DNA of 64,000 nucleotides, taken from contig OZ012687.1 in the NCBI GenBank assembly GCA_963942565.1, positions 1,580,351 through 1,644,350 of the forward strand, read 5' to 3'. This document shows positions 1 through 11,090 of this stretch, one piece after another. The position numbers were made by a program, and so were the translations under genes. The notes under the pieces are model-generated. The model was not told the DNA's origin. It made no database searches and saw nothing but the letters and a program-made list of their open reading frames with translations. Source of the DNA: Maea johnstoni (Eukaryota; Annelida; Polychaeta; Spionida; Magelonidae). The stretch's first letter is position 1, and each line of letters starts with the position of its first letter.

Positions 1-492
1 GCATATGTGTGATGATATACCTGTTGGAAATCCACTGAGAAATAAGCTGTAAGTCTATTGAGAATTAATTTGAAAGCTAGAAATTCATTTTAAAATTTAG
101 CATATTTTGCTGCTGCACAAGATTAGGGTAGCAATTCTTGATTAGGTAGGCCTCCATCATTATTAACAAGTGCCTAGTGGCAATATAGCAGTAATATGGC
201 AAAAAGTCAAGATAAACAAAATACCAAACTAGAATTTTATTTTATTTAATATTCTCTGTCTTCCAGTATGTGAGGAATGTTATAGTGTCTTGAGTGGCAT
301 TTTTTGGGGTGCTCTAATTTTCTCCACCATAAACAACTGCTTAACCACAGTTTAGCCTTAAAATTGCGGAAAAAGTGATAATAAACAAAATGCAGCATTA
401 AATATCCATTCCATATCACCTTAATTTAGCATAAAAGTACTATACAGGAGAACTCAGGCAAAATATCCATTCTATATCACTTATCACTTATC
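1..492. other. Intronic sequence upstream of the PNPLA8-like last exon
   Basis: This AT-rich stretch has no coding frame or recognisable RNA. It lies upstream of a splice acceptor on the + strand, so it is inferred to be part of the last intron of the phospholipase gene. Confidence 0.5.
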
Positions 493-810
493 GGGGACGG
501 AGTAGATCAGTTGGTTAGATGTCGGACTAGTAATCAATAGGTCGCTGGTTCAATTCCTGGCCGGGACACTTTGGTCTGTCCTTGGGCAGGACAGTTTATT
601 CCATATTGCCTCAGTCAACCTAGAGGCAAAATGTGTACCTAGCAATACTAAGGCAGTGCTTCGAGCTTATGCGCTATATGCTGCCAACTGCTCTGGAATA
701 TCCCTCGGGGATTGAAATGGTTTCCGTGTGTACAGGCCTGCTAGGGGAGGAAGGTTGTATGAACATTTCGGTGGATACAAGACTATAAACCAAATACCTT
801 TACCTTTATC
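493..810 (+). repeat. tRNA-derived SINE, family A, copy 1
   Basis: The head is tRNA-like. An A-box-like TAGATCAGTTGG is followed about 40 bases later by a B-box-like GGTTCAATTCC. A tRNA-unrelated body follows and the end is a short ACCTTT-type tail. A second copy of the same body and tail lies at 18358-18691, which supports a dispersed SINE rather than a tRNA gene. It sits in the last intron of the PNPLA8-like gene, with the tail running into that exon's acceptor. RNA polymerase III transcription is inferred from the boxes; mobilisation would depend on a partner LINE. Confidence 0.85.
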
Positions 811-818
811 ATTTCCAG

Positions 819-1066
819 TTGTGCACACGACACTTCAGGACCTGCTGCCGCCCTCCTGCTACTTCCGCTTCAACCCCTACATGTCTGAGGACTTCTTGCT
901 GGACGAGATTCGCGACGACAAGATTGAGCAGATGCAGCACGACGCCCAGCTCTACCTCAGGAAGAACCAGCACAAGATGAACTCAGCCATAGGCAAGCTC
1001 ACAGCACCCAGGAGGAAACACCAGCTGGCTGGGGATTGGCTTAGAAGGAGGGCCGAATTGATGTGA
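819..1066 (+). CDS. PNPLA8: Last exon of calcium-independent phospholipase A2 gamma (PNPLA8-like)
   Basis: This is the C-terminal exon of a patatin-like phospholipase. The exon starts after an acceptor ending TTTCCAG, with two bases completing a split codon, and runs to a TGA at 1064-1066. The peptide contains LLPPSCYFRFNP, then a DEIRDDKIEQM stretch, then a basic amphipathic tail with YLRKNQHKM. From memory this matches the end of animal iPLA2-gamma, which has LLPP..YFRFNP, LDE.R.EK..QL and a K/N-rich tail. The family hydrolyses membrane phospholipids in mitochondria and peroxisomes; the patatin Ser-Asp dyad lies upstream of the window. The tail after the last Lys-rich segment is shorter than in vertebrates. 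It ends inside a tandem DNA repeat, so the last 13 or so residues (GDWLRRRAELM) may be recent. Confidence 0.85.
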
Positions 1067-1370
1067 TTGGCTGATCCTCATCCAATCAGTGAACACCTAT
1101 CACATGTAGAGATATGGGAGCTTTCTGGGGATTGGCTTAGAAGGAGGGCCGATTTGATGTGATTGGCTGATTTTCCTCCAATCAGTGAACACCTATCACA
1201 TGTAGAGAGATGTAAGCTCACAGGGGATTGGCCAAAAAGGTCTGATTTGATGTGATCCAATCAGTGAAAGCTTATCAAATGCAAAGAGATGTTATCTCCG
1301 TGAGGATTGGTTGACCAGAAGGTCTAGTTTGGGACTTTGATTGGCTGATTTTCTATCAGGTCACATCATC
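1031..1370 (+). repeat. Tandem repeat, about 96-bp unit, spanning the PNPLA8 stop codon and 3' UTR
   Basis: Units start with GGGGATTGGC at 1031, 1127 and 1223, an exact 96-bp spacing. A diverged fourth unit starts near 1302. The first unit begins inside the last coding codons. Units 1 and 2 contain a TGATTGG arm and, about 11 bases on, a CCAATCA arm, giving a potential hairpin. The TGA stop codon is the first three bases of the first arm. Confidence 0.85.
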
Positions 1371-3278
1371 ACGAATAAGTTGTTGAAAGCAATGTAAATT
1401 CTAGCAAACCAAACCAAATTCATTTGTTCTTCTAGCATAGTCTGGCCAGTTACTTCAAGTAACTACAAGTTTAATGTGTCTGAAAATGCTAGGAGATCCC
1501 CTAAAAAAATTCTGAATGCATGATACTTTTAAAAAAAGCATAAATTCACAAAATATATGAAAGAGGATTGTTCACTGAATTCTGATTAAAATGATTAACA
1601 CTTCTCTTCAAAAGATACTTTCATGAGAAAGGTATGATCATTATAGTAGTAGCTTTTTAGGCTACTATTGGAATGAACAAGTTCGTTGTCAATAACAAAG
1701 TTTCCAAATAGGGCTTTATCATTTATACTTCTGAAGAACAGATACCCGTAAGTCACTATGAACGAGAGCCCAGTGTACTTCTGTATTCTCTGGATATAAT
1801 CCATACTTATTGGTTAGGTCCTCAGGAGGCAAACAGTGCCATTAAAGATATCTTTAAGATATGGTCTCTCAAAGGAAATATCGATATTGTATTTTATCAG
1901 GAAAAGTTTAAAGGTGCAAATCCCTTTTGACTTGACCTTAGATGGATGAACCTCAAAGAGGAAAAGTTAGTTTTGGTGCTAGAGATGAAAGTGAATCATG
2001 AATTTTTAAGTGATATAAAGCTGTTTGACTTGCTCCTTGGTTTAATTTGATCATGTAGTTAAAAGGGAGTACTACTATCTTGGAATCCCTCATGAGTAGA
2101 GTTTGTTTTTGAGAAAAGTAAGATTTATTTTGAAGGTCAAGCTAAGATTGTGTGTACACTTCAATCCATCCATGCTTGGAAATCTAAACTAGTGTAATCT
2201 AGACCTATGATCCCTTGAAAAATTACTTAGGAATGAATTATAAATTCAGGAAATCATTGTGGAAAAGTTAAGTGTTTGGTTCAGTCAATGTTATCTCTTT
2301 CAAAAATTATATCAAAATGCGCTGTTCACAAAGGTAGAGAAAATAGGCCAGGATTATTTTGCTAGCAACAGGCATGACTAGATTAAAGTACTACCCGACA
2401 GGAATGGCCAGATTCTGGTAGAAAACACTGGTACCGCTGTATATACTGTATATTTCTTGTACATTTCTGCTATTAAGTTAAATATTGTAACGAATCCTAT
2501 GTGTGTAAATAAGTACATATATTTCTTTCAGCTAAATGCATGCCTAGAGTTCAACCTGATAGACAAACATCTTGATGGAGGCAAATTTTCAAAACTTATT
2601 GGAAATTAATTACACATTAATAGAAAAAGAAAAGAGAGAATTTGATTAATTTTTCTACAAATTATTTCCATATATAGAGAAATATCAAAATAGATCTTTT
2701 TAGAGCTTTACAGGGATGGATGGGTTGAATGTCAGCATTCCTCGGCAACCTCAGGGCAACCGTCTGGTGCAGAATACATCCCTGTTAACCTTTTCTCTCT
2801 GGGAGTGTACACATGATAGACTACTGGTAACAATATTCTGAGAACAACTTGACTGAGATTTGCTACTATTGTGTTCACTGATCCCGAACTCACTGGGGGG
2901 ATAACAGGCCAGACCTTACTTTCTAACAGGGTGTAACCTGCCCTTAGAAATAATTAAATGCATCACATTGCTGGCTCCTAGATGATATTGCTTATGGCGG
3001 TGCACCAAAGAGTGATAATGAATTCAGAGGTTTGATATTGAATCACGTAGTGTTTACGGTTGACACCTATTGACCGATATGCATTGAGGTTCACAGCAGA
3101 GCAGATGATGAAATATATACACATATATATACTGACAGGGGCTTAGCCAGTATTTCAAGAATGCCTGGATTCACATCTGCCTGCCCAGATTTAGCTACTG
3201 AGCTTCTACAAACCATCATGCCAACTACATTTAATAGCCTTCAATGTCATTAAGGGCTGTATATATGTATATATATAA

Positions 3279-3336
<58 letters not shown>

Positions 3337-3900
3337 GTATATATATATATATATAATTGTACATACATAAGATGTATGCTAAGTTAATGTGTGTACCTTA
3401 TACTACTACTGATTTGTGTTTAGCTTGATAACTTATGATTTTATATAAGTATTGTGTGAAGTCTTTCAGTTGACTTTTAGACTGTGTACTACATTCTAGT
3501 CAATTGCTTGTTATTGTTATATGAAATGGTCATGACGTGATGGTATGGAGTTATTTCCTTATCTTATCACACCCCAATAGCTTCATTGCCGGAGCTTTTG
3601 TGAATTAGACTGACAGAAGGCATTGTTGAGATTGAGAAGGCATAAGCATAATCGCAATGTATTGTTTCATAAGGGTACTTTTTGCTCTCAGTCAGTCTGT
3701 GGTAATCTATGCAGGACCAGATATTGGGGTAGTTGCATGCACATGCATTAAATGTGTGGAGTAAAGATTTATGTAGAGAAACGTACATATTGTATGTTTA
3801 TTATTGTAATATTGTCATATATTGCTCAGAAGAAGCAATTTATGAAATCTTAATAAAAATCAATTAAACCACCAAATATGTAATAAGTGTCTTGGTTTTC
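1371..3900 (+). other. Probable 3' UTR and downstream DNA of the PNPLA8-like gene
   Basis: There is no open frame of interest. A TA microsatellite lies at about 3257-3355. An AATAAA hexamer at 3852-3857 is the clearest polyadenylation-signal candidate, but the transcript end cannot be fixed from sequence. The rest shows nothing recognisable. Confidence 0.35.
3257..3355. repeat. (TA)n microsatellite
   Basis: Nearly pure TA dinucleotides with a few CA and TG interruptions. Confidence 0.9.
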
Positions 3901-6170
3901 TCTGATTGCTGCTATGAGCTGACCTTAGTACCATTTAAAGAATGATGATAGCTCTGAAAGATATTGAACCCACTTATTTCTACTGTTCGAGGTGAAAGAG
4001 TCATCATTCATGATGTTATGGTACTTTTGGAAAATAACTTAATAATATAGCATACATTATCAAATTCCTGAAGAGTAGTTCAAAGATGGTATCTGATCCA
4101 TAATTCCACTGCAGTTTTACCTCCAATATATGCTTTCCCCCAGAAAAATATCCCCAAAAGCATTGGGCCTATTTGTTTAAGGGGTCCTGAAGCGTATGCT
4201 TGTATGTTCTCTATGTTTACTCCCAAGGATGTACAAGTTATGGCTTAACAGTGTCAACATATATAACCTGCTCGCACCAAAATCCTCTGGCCAGAGACTG
4301 TAAGATGCATGCATGAGACTGCACAAGGCAATGGGATTTCCAAAACAGCTAAGTTGCGAGGTTTTAACCCTTAAGCTGGTGATGGCTAATTTTGCCAATA
4401 CAAGATGATGCAGAAAAGCTGAAAAATGACTGAAACCCTGGCATATGGGTACTGATCTGAGAGTACGCAGTAAGAGCTTTCTTATGAGTACCAACATGAC
4501 AGGGTGTGGATGTTTATCAATTTACTGTAACTTTAACACCATTTTTCTGTAAAAAGGTGCAAAAGCAAAGCATGTAATGAAAATATTCAAACCTGACCAT
4601 TTTCTGTATCTACATTTCCTTGGATAGTTCTTTAAACCAGAACTATTTGTTTGAGAGTTTTGAATTGTCGACAGGATGACATTAAAATGACTAAAATCAC
4701 TCAGTTTTGGTGATTTTTCCCCCCAAAATCACCCACCTCAGTGGGTCTGTGAGTTACAGTAACAACATTTTCTAAAGACCATAAGCATCATGTTAAACAC
4801 ATTTTAGCATGTTGTGAATTTTTGCCTTAAAAAGATTTTTATAATTTTCCAGAAGCAAATCCCCCTCCCCCAGAAAACACGTTTTTGTTGAATTTACCCC
4901 AATGTTCTTTCATACAGTAAAATCAGACTAACCATCCCATCTACCTCTTAACCAGATCCCACCATACGTAGAGACAAATAAGCATGGTCAGAGACATTAT
5001 TTTGTAAGTATTTATACTTACAAATCTCTGTTCTTATAGCATTCATGGATTCTGTCTAAGCATTTTTGCAAATTGTATCCATGTTCTCTTAAATGGCTAG
5101 GTGGATTTTCCTAATTTTATGTTTTTTTGTTAATTTTTGGGTGCCTGGTTGATAAGTTTTTGTTTTTGGTTCATATTTATGATTTTTTCGTAGTGTAATT
5201 TGTGTTTGTTTGTGGTTTTGAATTTTCAAGATGCTCTCAGAAGTGTGTTTTTTTAGTTTACATTTCCACCAATAGATGGCAGCACCTGATAGGGCTCTTT
5301 ATCATCAGCTTCACTCTGATACTCGCAGCTGATTTGTCAATTGCTGTTGGGTACTGGATTGTATTTCATTGCTTTTCATTAGTTGTCAATGTTAGGATGC
5401 GGATGAGTGTTTTATCCCCCCTCTCAATGTTTTATCCCCCTTCGCCATGGTCACTATGGGTTTGACCTCAAGTTTACAGGTCACAGCCTCGTTGTTTTTT
5501 TATATCACAAATTTTTTTTTTTAAATTAATTTAAAACAAATATTTAAGAATTTAAAAAAAAAAAAAAATGAAAAAAAAATAATTTAAAAAAAAGAAAAAA
5601 AATGAAAAAAAAATTGAAAATAAATAAATAAAAAAAAATTGATAATTTTTTACATCACATGGTTTGGGGTTTCCCTCGTATTGGGAGTTGGGGATTCCCT
5701 CGTATTGGGAACCATAGTCGCGTAGTGTTCAGGGTTGTGGTAAGTATTTTGTTTAAATGTTCTTTTAGTATTTTGTTTAATTGTTCTTTTGTATTAGTTG
5801 GTTATTGTTGTTTATGAAATTTTGTTTTGTATGTTTTTTTTTTTTTTTTGTATTTTGCAGGTGATGATGTTGCAAGCTTTCTGGCCCACTGTGAATGATA
5901 GGCGTTAGTTGCTCGCTGTTGATGTTAGAGATGGCGCACGCTGTCGATGTTAGATGCTGCAGTAGTTGCGCTGTGGTTTTGTATATGGCTGTTGTAAGTC
6001 AGTCTACACTTTTAACCCTGCCCTCCCATGCTTCTAGCGCTTTTTGGTGAACTTGTGTGGTCACGTTATATTTAATTCTTGTCAGCTCTTGGTTTTAGGG
6101 TTTTCTTTAGTATTTCTCTTTTACTTACCATCTCTGAAGTTTTAATATTTCTTTTGTTTTAACAAGGCCA
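3901..6170. other. Gene-free AT-rich interval
   Basis: No coding region can be supported. A run of long A and T homopolymers covers about 5505-5640. A 23-bp direct repeat around TTCCCTCGTATTGGGA occurs twice at 5665-5709. The rest is unassigned. Confidence 0.5.
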
Positions 6171-6174
6171 GGGA

Positions 6175-6392
6175 AGTCCATATAGTTTGTCTGTATCAAT
6201 ATCTAACATCATCAAGACCCGAATTTATTGAAGACATAAAAACAATTCCATCCGCTCAAACAATCATAATGGGAGACTTTAACATTAACATTCAAAACAA
6301 AAACCAAAGCACTGTAAAAAAGTTATGTGAAAACCTAAAAACAAAGCAACTGGTAAGCTCAGCAACAACAAAGTATAACACTATAATTGTGT
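6175..6392 (+). repeat. LINE fragment: AP-endonuclease domain piece
   Basis: One frame reads IVCLYQYLTSS, then TIIMGDFNINI, then KKLCENLKTKQLV. GDFN is the hallmark D.N motif of the AP-type endonuclease of non-LTR retrotransposon ORF2. Only about 70 codons survive and no reverse transcriptase follows directly. It is a decayed fragment of a LINE that inserts through its own endonuclease. Confidence 0.75.
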
Positions 6393-6469
6393 TTTTTTGA
6401 GACTTATCTTCATAATTGCAATACTCACCGTGGTATGGTTGGTATTTTCATTGTTTTTTTATTTTGTCT

Positions 6470-6585
6470 TAAGGTGTAGCTCAGCAGGAGAGATTCAAGG
6501 GGAGATGTATCAAAGGGCCTCAGGGAAGATCCTTACTATTGGACTGAGTTACCCTCTCTTTAAATAAAAATTATTATTATTATTA

Positions 6586-6638
<53 letters not shown>

Positions 6639-6650
6639 ATCAATATTGAT
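6470..6650 (+). repeat. Possible retroelement 3' end with (ATT)n tail
   Basis: A GC-moderate block ends in AATAAAAATT and then runs into about 75 bp of (TTA)n at 6568-6645. Such an A/T-trinucleotide tail is usual for LINE or SINE 3' ends. It may be the 3' end of the endonuclease-bearing fragment just upstream after an internal deletion; that link is inferred. Confidence 0.45.
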
Positions 6651-6889
6651 GGGATCCGCTGTGGCCTGGTGGTGACGATGCGTGGCTCCCACTACACTGG
6701 ACCCCAATAAGCGGGTTGGTCTGGTCGCTATATAAATGTTGGGCGTCGTGGATGGCTGCCTATGGTCATTCTGTCGGTTTCTGCCTGTTTCTGTTTATTA
6801 TCATTAAAGAGGATAAAACGATATTGTTTACCAGTGTGTATTTCCTTATTGATTCCCCCAGAATTATCCCTTGGTGATGTTAGGTCTCA

Positions 6890-8160
6890 CAACTTCCATT
6901 GACAAAAATAAGTTGGTCAGAATTAGAACATGGGGAGCCAAGCTTTCAAGCCAATGAAAGGGGCAATACCGTCTGTAATCATATCGTGTGATGCGTCTGA
7001 TCTTATGAATACAATTTTGAAAGGAAAATACAATCTATGAAAATGATTATAAAAACTTGGAAAACAATAAGGTCATTGACACTCGTTGCAAAAGTGGCTG
7101 TTTTAAAGGGTTTCGTCATGTCTATGGTTGCCATCCTTCTCTTGGCTCTCTCATGCCCCAACAGAGAAGTTCAACAGTCTATAGATGAACTTGTCGCTGA
7201 CTTTCCTTGGAGCATAAGATTGACTAGTAATGGACTTTGGACAGAAATTCCTTAATGTATTGACATTGATGAATGGTTATATTGAGGTGATTTATATGCA
7301 GAAAATCTCAGCTAAGAACTGCGATTTTCCATTTTGTACCTGTATTTTAGAGCAAGTATCAAATACATGTATTTATAAATATGTTTTTCCTAAGACCATT
7401 TCTGATGTTCAAAGTTTACCAATCTGGAATAATAGTCTTTTCAACAAATTAGATTCTAAATTCCTGCCTCTGAAATGAATCTAACTGATATATGGCATAA
7501 TCTCAAGCCAAATGGAAATGCTGAAACAGGAAGAAATAGTTGCCTTGAATGGTATTCGAACCAACTTTCTAGAATAGCGGTCATTTAGGTTAATAGTCAG
7601 TAACTACCATAAGAAGCGGGATGTTTATGGCTCTGAACAGAATCAGAAATTGGTTCAATCAATACATTTCTATATGTCATCATTACTATGGATTCTAAGG
7701 GAGTTACGGAACTTCATGAAATACAGAACAGCGGCAAGGTGAATGTCATGACCGGCATTGTTTGCAACTGAAGTGAAGGAACAACGAGGTAGAGGAATTT
7801 AACGTAAGCGATATAGAACAAGCCTTTATTTCAAATTACAAGTCCAATAAAATATGCATTTGCGCTATATACGATACAGATTCCTTCATTAGAGAGTTGT
7901 TACAAAATATAAACAGTTTTAAAATGAAAAAATCAGATACAGATAATGGTGGAGGTTTTCATAATAGAAAAGAAACTATTAAACATCTCTTATAGGCATG
8001 TGAAAAAATCAGCTATGCTATGGAGAACTTCTGAACAATGGATCAAAATAACTGGGTTTACAAATAACAATAAGTTCATAGTTTGTTTGTAGTAAGTGAG
8101 GCATTAGGGTATAGAGAATGGAAGTCTGCATTCTGTTATTTCCTGAAGTCAATGTGGAGG
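6890..8160 (+). repeat. LINE remnant, copy 0 (5' portion): RT thumb to C-terminus of ORF2
   Basis: Broken frames on the + strand carry the part of a LINE ORF2 downstream of the polymerase core. MIIKTWKTIRSLTLVAKVAVLKG resembles the conserved W..R.LTL.GK..V+K segment of L1/Tx1-like elements. Later come remnants of LLEYW and of a segment that reads LRYIQYRF in the copy at 37313. The same sequence recurs at 19195-19936 and 36520 onward. Many stops and shifts make it a dead relic. It is cut at 8160 by the TTAA element and resumes at 9954. Confidence 0.7.
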
Positions 8161-8164
8161 TTAA

Positions 8165-9949
8165 GGGGGCTCGGGACCTTCGTTCTTTAATTGAGACTTC
8201 CATGTAAAGATTGACCAATATCTTGGTCATTGTACAAGAAAACCCCAATAAACTATATATTTTATGAAAGCTGAGAATCTGGAGAGGTCAAATATTCTAA
8301 ACATGTTTTATGATACCATCACAGTTCCCTGGGGGTGGGGCCTAAAGACAGCGATGCGGATTTCTAATACATATGTTTTTGCAAAGTACCTCCTGGCTTC
8401 AATAAAGGTTTAACACAGTTGATATTTTTATATTATATAGAAAACATCATTGAGCAAATTCGACCTCTTCATTTTTTTAAATTTTTGTTCCTAAAGGAAT
8501 TTACAGCAAGTTAAAGTTGTGATCAATATTTTTTTGTTGAATCTTACCTTTCTTCATTTTTGAAGTTGAATTAAGAAACAACTAGAGCAGATATATAAAA
8601 AAAAAGAACTAGAATCTGCCCAAGGATGTTTTTGGTCATGTTTTAAAATTTCAGCATTCTAAGATCAATATTGTATGAATTGGGGCCTTTTAATAATGAG
8701 AAGTATGGTGATTTCAGAAAGCCTTCAAACAAGCTGTTAAAGCCAGCCCTGCATATCCTACAGCCCATTATGATGTTCTGCCCCTTCATGCAACTTTTAG
8801 GGATAATTTGGAATAAGAATATGATTTGCATGTATTGGCAGAATAGTTTGAATGTTTGATAGTTCACTTGGTACCTCGATTACTCGAATAAAAAGGGATT
8901 TTTAGCAAATGTTTGGAGGTTTCTACTGGTAGAGGCTGGACCCCCTAGTGAGCACTCCTCCCCCAGCTGATATGGAAAGATAAGAGACTATTACTGACTG
9001 CTAATTGCATATTGGCTGTCTGGCAGTGAATCCACTCCATAACAGGTACTCTGAGTGCAATTGTAAGGTAGGTTGACTTCCTTTCTTTATGTCTTCCTGT
9101 TACCTTCTCTTCACAAGAATCTGTCTCATCTTCTGAGTCATGATCAGTGTCGCTTTCCTCAGAGTTTGCATCTTCAATTGCTATGCCACTGTCATCTGAA
9201 CTAGTGCTCAGCAGTCTAAGCTTTCTATAACTTGCACTATGAATGGTTAGTGAATTCTCAGATTCCTCTTCCTCTAATGTATCCAAATCTTCTGTTACAG
9301 AAGATTTTTCATGCCATTCAAACCCCCTCTTTCTCTTCCTTTTGGATCTATTTCCCATTGTAAGAATACATTAAGACTGCACTGTCCAGGGATCAGCATC
9401 TAAATGTTCTCTCCTAACCATACAGGAAACCCTCTTCACCTAGGTAAGATATCCCAAACATCCTGCCAATCACACACCAGAATATATCTGGAGCATTTGA
9501 TTGGTTTTACCTGAACTGTCTGACCTTCACCTGTAAAGCAAGACAGCTGATGCACAAGAATCACACCTTTTATTCAATACCCTAATTGCAATGCAATCAT
9601 TGCTCAGTGCCTGTTTCCTGGGTAGCAGGATACTCCCATTTGATACAATACACATTGTGGTCCTGGCCAGGTACTGTAACCCCCAATTCACATCCATCAG
9701 CCAGTAAAGCACACTCCCAGGAGATCAGATAAGGAAAGGATATTAAGATCTTAGATAAACATCCCAGCTGGGTGCCTGAGGATGTTCTCTCCTCTAGCGG
9801 TCAGCTTTTACAAAAGACCTGTTTTTTGTCATTTGTAGATCTAGTAGAGAGTTCTAATTCCAAAGAATAAGTAGCAAACCTTTTCAGCTTTCACATATAA
9901 AAAAAAGAAAAAAACGCCCTATTTAAAGGTGCGAAGGTCCCGTGCCCCC
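8165..9949 (-). mobile_element. TTAA-flanked DNA transposon (piggyBac- or Kolobok-type target)
   Basis: Terminal inverted repeats of about 18 bp (left GGGGGCTCGGGACCTTCG, right complementary with one mismatch) are bounded by TTAA at 8161-8164 and 9950-9953. The copies of the host sequence at about 19868-19895 and 37677-37700 run straight through without the insert, so the ends and the 4-bp target duplication are well supported. A minus-strand open frame of 137 codons lies inside. TTAA duplications are known for piggyBac and Kolobok superfamilies. No DDE catalytic core was seen, so this is an internally deleted or non-autonomous copy. Confidence 0.85.
8945..9358 (-). CDS. Short ORF in the TTAA element: basic N-terminus plus acidic region
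   Basis: This 137-codon frame is not recognised as a complete protein. It begins MGNRSKRKRKRGFEW, a nuclear-localisation-like basic cluster, followed by a Glu/Asp/Ser-rich stretch (EEEESENS, SEESDTDHDSEDETD) and then loses character after YLTIAL. Basic and acidic leaders of this sort are common at the N-terminus of eukaryotic transposases, and its place inside a TTAA element suggests a first exon or truncated transposase. No catalytic residues are present. It could also be a captured host exon. Confidence 0.4.
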   Translation of the reverse strand: MGNRSKRKRKRGFEWHEKSSVTEDLDTLEEEESENSLTIHSASYRKLRLLSTSSDDSGIAIEDANSEESDTDHDSEDETDSCEEKVTGRHKERKSTYLTIALRVPVMEWIHCQTANMQLAVSNSLLSFHISWGRSAH

Positions 9950-9953
9950 TTAA

Positions 9954-10575
9954 GTGAATATGTGAAATATGTGATAATGTGAAATGTGTGAAGTTTTAAA
10001 AAGCTGTCTATAGTGCTTCTGTAACTGAGAGATCCATTACAACTATACGTGTATGGAAAGGAATTTCTTCTCAGCTCTGGGTTTTTGTCCAGGGCTGTTG
10101 AAAGCAACATGAAATACAATTCCTTCCTTCCTTCCCAAGAATTATCAAGAACGTTTGTCTTGATTCCCTACAGCGTGAAAGTATCATAACTATTCCTAAG
10201 CTTCGTGCCCCACTCATTCTTTAACATATATGAACTTTTGTTTATATATTGTGTACGTACTTGTAAACAATACATCGTTCCTCTTTGTATGTAAGAATCT
10301 GATCTCACTGTCCCTCTTTTTCGCATTTCACCTTGTGTAATTATTGCTTCAACCATGCCAACGAACCACTGTTTCGTAACATATGTGGTACTTGATGGCC
10401 TTTGTGTGCTGATGTGACTTTTAACCCTCATTCTATCATTCATTCATTATTTCATTCATTCAATCATTCAGTGAGATTTCCTGATGCCAGACATATTTCG
10501 TGAGGAAATCCTGGATGTTGATTCCTGTTTGAGAAAGGAAATTGTGAGTTACAAAAATATTTGGAGCTAATAACG
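9954..10575 (+). repeat. LINE remnant, copy 0 (3' portion, probable 3' UTR)
   Basis: This continues the remnant interrupted at 8160. It matches 28031-28628 and 37700-38528 along its length, including TCATTCATT repeats near 10440-10475 and the end at GGAGCTAATAACGTTAGG. After that point this copy diverges from the other two, so the element's 3' end is probably about 10575. Confidence 0.65.
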
Positions 10576-10660
10576 TTAGGATATTAATAAATCATTTATT
10601 GATATTGATAAATGATTTATTAATATTGATAAATGCCCTTTTTGTCCACTTTGGCCTTCC
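10576..10660. repeat. Short AT palindromic repeat, same family as 58440-59830
   Basis: Alternating ATTGATAAAT and ATTTATTAAT blocks are followed by a TGTCCACTTTGGCCTTCC flank. The reverse complement of that flank (with one change) borders the large array at 58450. Confidence 0.7.
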
Positions 10661-11090
10661 ATACGTTTCAATTGACAAGTAATATCGTAAACAGTGAAAG
10701 AAATGTTTAAATTTGTGAAGTATCCGATTTGATTTTAGATTTTAAACGAACATTTCTAGTGCCCCTATATCTGCCTTAGATGAGCAACCACAATCTATAC
10801 TGGTCCAAGTATCTGCCAAAACACACTGGTCACGAAACCGGAAGTAGCGCTATTTTGAAAGTATAGACTTTTTCGTATAACGCAATGCTTAATTGGCGTG
10901 CGACATCAAGAATAAACAAGTTAACAACATATAAGGTAGGCAAGTTCCTTTATTAGTATCTATTTTTTGTTTGTTTGTTTGGGATCCGCAACCGCATTTT
11001 TCCCGCGGGGTCAACTCCCAAAGGAGGACCTACGGAGTTCACCCTCTACCACCCAGGCCACTCGTCACCCCCAGGCCTTGTCTCAGTCTC
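10661..11090. other. Unassigned interval
   Basis: No gene recognised. An ETS-like ACCGGAAGTAGCGC lies near 10838. Confidence 0.4.

Noticed and set aside
4177-4497. 106-codon minus-strand frame
   Set aside because: No domain, no repeat elsewhere, and no splice or promoter context; expected by chance.
6640-6860. Possible LTR or SINE with CTATATAAATG
   Set aside because: No matching second copy, inverted ends or target duplication could be found in the window.
9527-9712. 61-codon minus-strand frame in the TTAA element
   Set aside because: No recognisable sequence and not contiguous with the basic-acidic frame.
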